A stretch of DNA of 64,000 bases, from contig CASFPS010000010.1 in the NCBI GenBank assembly GCA_949296355.1, positions 1 to 64,000 on the forward strand. Reading direction: 5' to 3'. The position numbers were made by a program, and so were the translations under genes. The stretch's first letter is position 1. Each line of letters starts with the position of its first letter. This DNA comes from an uncultured bacterium. Lineage in GTDB: Bacteria; Cyanobacteriota; Vampirovibrionia; Gastranaerophilales; Gastranaerophilaceae. Positions 59,722 to 64,000 of the stretch are shown here, in pieces. The notes under the pieces are model-generated. The model was not told the DNA's origin. It was given only the letters and a program-made list of their open reading frames with translations, and searched no databases.

Positions 59722-60402
59722 TTACACTCCCTCAACAAATCTTTTTGTAATCAACTGCGGTCTGGTGATTGCAGAACCTATTACAACACAGTGAGCACCA
59801 AGCGTGAATGCTTTTTTGACTTCCGCCGGCTCCCATATTCTGCCTTCAAGAATTACAGGTCTGTTAACGGTTTTAACAAGTTTTTCCAGCAATTCATAAT
59901 CAGGTCCTTCTGTCGGCGCGCCGGATTCAAGCGTATAGCCTGCAAGGGTTGTGGAAATTATATCTGCTCCGAAATTAGCGCAATTTATACCTTCTTCCAC
60001 GGTAGAAATATCTGCCATTGCAAGCCTTCCGGCATTATGTATTGTATTTATAATTTCTTCTGTTGTGCAGCCGTCATGAGGGCGCGATGTTCCGTCAAAA
60101 GCTATAATATCAGCGCCCGCTTCAATAAGTTCCCTGACTTCCTTAAGTCCGGGAGTGATATATACAATTTCTCTCCAGTTTTCAGGGAGCCTGTCCGGCT
60201 TGGTAAGTCCGATTACCGGAATATCAAAATTTTTTTTTGCATTCCTGACATCTCTTGCACCTGCAACACGGAGTCCTGCCGCGCCTCCGTTTACAACAGA
60301 CTGCATCATAGCAAGCATACAGTCCTCTTTATACAAAGGCTCATCCGGCATTGCCTGAGATGATACTACAACTTTTCCCTTCAAATTTTCTAAAATTTCC
60401 AT
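59722..60402 (-). CDS. nanE: N-acetylmannosamine-6-phosphate 2-epimerase, 226 aa
   Basis: Converts ManNAc-6-P to GlcNAc-6-P in sialic-acid use. Barrel motifs: LKGKVVVSSQAMPDEPLY, GAAGLRVAGARDV, PVIGLTKPDR, ADIIAFDGTSRPHDG, and the C-terminal VVIGSAITRPQLITKRF. First gene of nanE-nanK-71 aa. No nanA or transporter in the window. TGATAAAAT lies six bases before the ATG with no ribosome site, so leaderless. Confidence 0.94.
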   Translation of the reverse strand: MEILENLKGKVVVSSQAMPDEPLYKEDCMLAMMQSVVNGGAAGLRVAGARDVRNAKKNFDIPVIGLTKPDRLPENWREIVYITPGLKEVRELIEAGADIIAFDGTSRPHDGCTTEEIINTIHNAGRLAMADISTVEEGINCANFGADIISTTLAGYTLESGAPTEGPDYELLEKLVKTVNRPVILEGRIWEPAEVKKAFTLGAHCVVIGSAITRPQLITKRFVEGV

Positions 60403-60408
60403 AAATAG

Positions 60409-60417
60409 ATTTTATCA
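60409..60417 (-). promoter_or_regulatory. Extended -10 box of nanE (leaderless)
   Basis: Minus-strand TGATAAAAT, six bases before the ATG; identical to the box before the DUF559 gene. Confidence 0.65.
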
Positions 60418-60483
60418 TAAAATAAAACTGTTGATTAAATTATAACGTAAGATTATAATTATGTTTGTACATTTGGAGTTTTT

Positions 60484-61431
60484 ATGAAAAAACTTTTAAC
60501 AATATGTTCAATATGTGTATTTTTAGTTTCAGGCTGCAGTCTTCTTCCTGAAAAAGAAGAAAAACAAACTGCCGAACCTGTTAATGTTCAAAAAACAGAA
60601 AGCCAGCCGGTAAAACAGACTTCTGCCCCTCAGGCTCCGCCGGCTGTTCAGCAAGAAGAGATTCATAAAAAAGCCGACTTGTATCCTGAAAATAACGAAC
60701 TTGCACTTTCTACAATAGTTAAGGTTGCAAATTCAGACGGCAAAATCAGAGCGAAGTTCAATAAATATAATGAAAAAGCAACAATTTATTATTTAAACAA
60801 CAACAATAATAATGACGGGATTTTCATGATAATTTCCGATTCGGATGAAGAGACTTATAAGCGCCACGGAATAGATTTTGTGGAGATTCAAAAAAACGGT
60901 GAAGAAAAAATTACCCCGCTTGTAAATACAAGTGACGAAAACAGTGAAAATGATGTTTGGGAATTTGACGAAGAAACAACGCTTCCGCTAAGGCATGTTA
61001 ACTATGATTCAGAAGGTGAAATTTCTTATGCGGAATTCTGGAATTATTCTCCTGACAGTCAGGTTAAATACGAACTCAAAAACGGAGAAGGAAAAACAAT
61101 CTCCCTAAGAAAAGAAATTCAGGATAACGAAAGCAATTTGAGAATTGAACATCTTGTATATGACGGGGATGGGAATACTAAATTAAATATATCCGCAAAC
61201 TACGAAGGTCCCGATATTACAAGGCTTACGTACTATAATGCCGAACATCCGGACGAAAGCGTCATAATTGTAAGTCAGTTTGAAAACGGCGAAAAGATAA
61301 AAGAAACCGTTTATTCCTCCGACTACAGAGTCAAAAATGTATATCAGGCTCTTTATCAAGACGGCAAACGGGTAAAAATAAAAATCTTTGATAATGAAAA
61401 CAGAGAGCTGGAAGAAATTCTATCAAACTAG
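60484..61431 (+). CDS. Lipoprotein of unknown function, 315 aa
   Basis: Signal peptide with lipobox VSGC (lipidated Cys18), then a Pro/Gln/Glu-rich flexible linker to about residue 65. The rest is beta-rich with repeating Y.(D/S)G-type turns (YDSEGEISYAEF, YDGDGNTKLNI, YQDGKRVKIKIFDNENREL) similar to MORN/YD-like repeats, but I cannot assign a family. GGAG eight bases before the ATG. Convergent with the zincin gene, 4-bp overlap of stops. Confidence 0.75.
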   Translation: MKKLLTICSICVFLVSGCSLLPEKEEKQTAEPVNVQKTESQPVKQTSAPQAPPAVQQEEIHKKADLYPENNELALSTIVKVANSDGKIRAKFNKYNEKATIYYLNNNNNNDGIFMIISDSDEETYKRHGIDFVEIQKNGEEKITPLVNTSDENSENDVWEFDEETTLPLRHVNYDSEGEISYAEFWNYSPDSQVKYELKNGEGKTISLRKEIQDNESNLRIEHLVYDGDGNTKLNISANYEGPDITRLTYYNAEHPDESVIIVSQFENGEKIKETVYSSDYRVKNVYQALYQDGKRVKIKIFDNENRELEEILSN

Positions 61432-62219
61432 AAAAAGAAGTTTGTAAAATCCGGTTCTTTAACTTTAGTCGGTCTTGTAAATTTATCCATAATCATGCTT
61501 GCCGCGCCAACCGCAAGTCCGGTTGCAGTGGCGTGTCCTATATATGTCAAAAGCGCCTTTCCGTAAAGTTTTTTCATATTTTTAATCAAAGATTCAGCAA
61601 GCCCCGATTTTCTTGCAAGTTTTATTCCTTTATAACTTGCAATACCTTCTTCAAAAACAGTAGGAAGCATACAGGCAAAAGCTATTTTTCCGCAGTTATC
61701 TTTTACATAATCAAATCCGCTTTTCGGCGCATCCTTGGGTTTTGGTCTGGAAAATAAGGCAATAGTTCCCATCCAGCCGGCTATAATCCTTCCCGGCCAG
61801 CGGAGTTTGCTCAAAAATTTTCCGAATTTCCCCGTTATATCGTTCATGGCGTGTCCGAGTTCGTGAAATCCGGCAATTGAGATTTTATCAGTATTAATTC
61901 TGACAACTTTTTCTTTCGGAAAATACGCGGCATTCTTCCCGAGAGCATAATCGTTCAGCGTACGGCTCAGTTCCATCGGGATAATTTGTACTCCCTTCTT
62001 ATCAAGCCCTGAAACTTTGAGTGAGTTTAAAAATGCGTCTTTATATAAATAGTTTCTCGTGTGTTCTTTTGCTAACTGTCTCTCAAACGGCTTGCCGAAT
62101 AAAGGCAAAGTCCCCATAATGGCGGAAGATGCCGCAGAGGCTATTAAAAAACCTTTGGTGCTGTCATCCGATGTACTCGGAATATATTGATTTCCGTTAT
62201 AATAATATGAATTTACCAT
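61428..62219 (-). CDS. Putative membrane-associated zinc metalloprotease, 263 aa
   Basis: HELGH at 119-123 is a zincin HExxH motif; a downstream FEEGIASYKG (about 189-198) could supply the third ligand (Glu), as in gluzincins. Hydrophobic segments near 23-42 (LIASAASSAIMGTLPLFG), 145-157 and 225-245 suggest membrane association. No family assigned; in this lineage such proteins are common but uncharacterised. No clear ribosome site. Confidence 0.6.
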   Translation of the reverse strand: MVNSYYYNGNQYIPSTSDDSTKGFLIASAASSAIMGTLPLFGKPFERQLAKEHTRNYLYKDAFLNSLKVSGLDKKGVQIIPMELSRTLNDYALGKNAAYFPKEKVVRINTDKISIAGFHELGHAMNDITGKFGKFLSKLRWPGRIIAGWMGTIALFSRPKPKDAPKSGFDYVKDNCGKIAFACMLPTVFEEGIASYKGIKLARKSGLAESLIKNMKKLYGKALLTYIGHATATGLAVGAASMIMDKFTRPTKVKEPDFTNFFF

Positions 62220-62340
62220 TCAGACACATTTACCTTTAAACTACACTTATTTATAATAAAACAATAAATACGGGAAAATTGCGCAAATCTTAAAATATCT
62301 TAACATAAACGCAAGTTTTAATGACCGGAAGTTTTTATAT

Positions 62341-63726
62341 ATGTATATGGCTAGTGTGGATTTTCAAAATATTAATAATATTTATACGGCAGGCATTCAG
62401 CCGGCAGCGGCAGCGCCTGCTAAAAATGCCGTGCCTCCGGTAACTTCTCCCGCTGCTCAAAAACCGGCATTCAAAGCAGAAGCTTACACCTCCGCGGTTA
62501 CTGTCAGGACTTCTCTTGTAACTAAAGACGAAAAGAAAAAGTATGAAGAACTCTCTAATGAACTTCATCTTGACTACAGGAAGAAACTTGAATACGCGCT
62601 TAAAAGCGGACTGCTTTTAAAGAACAATTCTAACGACAAAAGCACTGTCCTTGATAATTTGTATAAAATCCTGAAAGAAGACAGAGACCCGGGGCTGGAT
62701 AAGATAACGATTCTTGAAGAATGTCTGGATATTCTTGCAAATCCTTATGTCATAACCCAGACTTGCGAAGATATTCCGTCACAATATAAAAGGCAGGTTA
62801 TAGGTTTAATGACAAATCTTTCAGAAGATCCTAAAAAAATTACGGAAGCAAAATGGGAACTTGATAACATGCATACCGGAACCTGTCCTGCAGCAAGTAT
62901 AGAGTTTGATTTAGCAACAAAACATACTGCAGAGTTTTTCAGAATGGTTGAAGGTTTAACTTCGCCTAAAAACGAAGTTGTTAAGACAATAAAAATGGAT
63001 AATCTTTCCGACAAGTCCTCGGAAGCTATCTGGCTTTTGACAAAATTTAAAACACCTCATCAGATAAATAATTTTGATACTGCAACAGTATTATTAAAAC
63101 CTGATAAAAACGCAATTATAAGAGCACGGATTCAAAACCATCACAGAGACCCGGGCGAACGTTCCGTTATTGATGTTCTTATGCAGTCAACATTTATGCA
63201 GTTAGGCTCGCAGCAAACTTATGATTCTATAACCGATAAAAGGGCGCCTAATGCGTGGACTCAGGAAGACGGCGGTTTAATTGATTTTGAAAAAACTTAT
63301 GTGGAATCCGTTGTAGAAGACAAAAACACAACCTCTGTTATTTATCAAATTGTTGATGAAAACGGCAGGCTGAAAGGTTATGAAAAAGATTTTGCAACAA
63401 TCAAGAAAGAACTCCTTGATACATTAAAGATGGGACACAATATAATTATCGGATACACCTGGGCTGACCCTGAGAATGACAACAGGCTTGCAGGACATGA
63501 AATAACTATTGTCGGGTACAAATTAGACAAAAACGGCAAAGGCGTATTCATCTGTCAGGATTCCGACGATGATATTGCAGCGCCGATAGAAATGACAGAA
63601 GAGTATCTGCTTCCCAAAATTCACCATGCCGGACTTCCGGATTCTATTGCCTCAAGAGATTTTAAGTACGAGGACAGCTGGAAAATCGGTCTGGATGAAT
63701 TCCAGAATATGAGACAAAGCGCCTGA
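62341..63726 (+). CDS. Papain-like/C39-like cysteine-protease-fold protein with FKA tag, 461 aa
   Basis: Ala/Pro-rich N-terminus with PAFKA at 42-46, a variant of the FKG tag. The core has the order expected for a C1/C39-type peptidase: Cys182 in HTGTCPAAS, His386 in AGHEITIVGYKLD and Asp407 region in FICQDSDDD. Enzymatic activity is inferred only. No signal peptide or membrane helix. CCGGAAG nine bases before the ATG supports 62341. Divergent from the zincin gene. Confidence 0.6.
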   Translation: MYMASVDFQNINNIYTAGIQPAAAAPAKNAVPPVTSPAAQKPAFKAEAYTSAVTVRTSLVTKDEKKKYEELSNELHLDYRKKLEYALKSGLLLKNNSNDKSTVLDNLYKILKEDRDPGLDKITILEECLDILANPYVITQTCEDIPSQYKRQVIGLMTNLSEDPKKITEAKWELDNMHTGTCPAASIEFDLATKHTAEFFRMVEGLTSPKNEVVKTIKMDNLSDKSSEAIWLLTKFKTPHQINNFDTATVLLKPDKNAIIRARIQNHHRDPGERSVIDVLMQSTFMQLGSQQTYDSITDKRAPNAWTQEDGGLIDFEKTYVESVVEDKNTTSVIYQIVDENGRLKGYEKDFATIKKELLDTLKMGHNIIIGYTWADPENDNRLAGHEITIVGYKLDKNGKGVFICQDSDDDIAAPIEMTEEYLLPKIHHAGLPDSIASRDFKYEDSWKIGLDEFQNMRQSA

Positions 63727-64000
63727 GTTTTTAATGCTTAATTGGAATATAAGTCGGGCTAAAGCCCGACAAAAACTTTTTATTCCGGTGGGAACGCTCA
63801 CGCTTTTCCCACCCTACACCTAACTTGCCGTCATTCTGAACCCGACAGCAATTTAGGGGTGAAGAATCTCTTTAACTGGTGAATAGTGAGGAGTGAATAG
63901 TGAATAGAACATTTTTACAAAAGTTATAGAGATTCATCGGGCTCGCGCCCTCTGAATGACCGCACTCTGGGAGGTCCTGACTCAAAACCAAGGGTATTTA
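63727..64000. repeat. Repeat island at the right edge
   Basis: REP hairpin GTCGGGCTAAAGCCCGAC (63753-63770), GGTGGGAA hairpin with CTAC (63787-63817), GTCATTC..GAATCTCT unit (63830-63871), heptamer stutter (63878-63908) and an inverted GGGCTCGCGCCC unit (63938-63952). No gene begins before the window ends. Confidence 0.85.

Overview
The window looks like a chromosome segment of a low-GC, diderm, non-photosynthetic relative of Cyanobacteria, most like the gut Gastranaerophilales (Melainabacteria/Vampirovibrionia). This placement is inferred from gene content and style: cyanobacterial-type housekeeping genes, type IV pilus and flagellar genes, nanE-nanK sialic-acid genes, KdsD and LolA/MMPL envelope genes, and several proteins with a short N-terminal 'xFKG' segment. 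No marker gene such as rRNA is present to prove it. There is no prophage, CRISPR array, transposase or plasmid function.

Layout. 1-3.1 kb: an unknown gene, a type IV prepilin and a repeat-rich gap. 3.1-7.1 kb: NarL-type response regulator, histidine kinase, flgB, flgC and, after a 590-bp repeat island, fliE. 7.1-14.4 kb: shikimate genes (aroF; aroC-aroK-aroB overlapping), a DUF711 enzyme, an HxlR regulator, ispG. 14.5-26 kb: a possible hydrophobic toxin peptide, then a chemosensory block (hybrid CheA, MCP, REC-GGDEF, double CheW, a FimV-like protein and a solute-binding lipoprotein). 26-33 kb: nitroreductases, a metal exporter, two degenerate kinase-like proteins, LCP ligase and a GT9 glycosyltransferase. 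33-45 kb: MMPL/LolA-like export pair, dnaB, mntP, wecB, an Fe-S reductase subunit, kdsD, a CDF exporter, DHA2 pump with MarR. 45-55.6 kb: pdxJ, murT, a YtxH/DUF948 set, a DUF559 endonuclease inside a repeat array, tRNA-Leu, a GltD-like enzyme, pilT, pckA. 55.6-64 kb: an inverted-repeat island, a frameshifted AAA ATPase with a structured leader, nanE-nanK, and three exported or effector-like proteins.

The most unusual content is outside the genes. Intergenic gaps are packed with several dispersed repeat families: (i) REP-like hairpins with a GTAG foot and clear compensatory changes; (ii) CCTCCC/GGGAGG palindromes, six of them in an array enclosing the DUF559 nuclease gene; (iii) 7- and 8-bp stutter repeats, one of which forms part of a signal-peptide coding sequence; (iv) a ~190-bp element present as two inverted copies, one divergent copy and one fragment, whose polypyrimidine arm plus adjacent hairpin could form an intramolecular pyrimidine-motif triple helix. 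Two sequence-divergent versions keep that potential.

Many genes also lack a Shine-Dalgarno site and carry a -10 box 6-10 bp before the ATG, pointing to widespread leaderless transcription. Four proteins share an N-terminal tag that may be a sorting signal.
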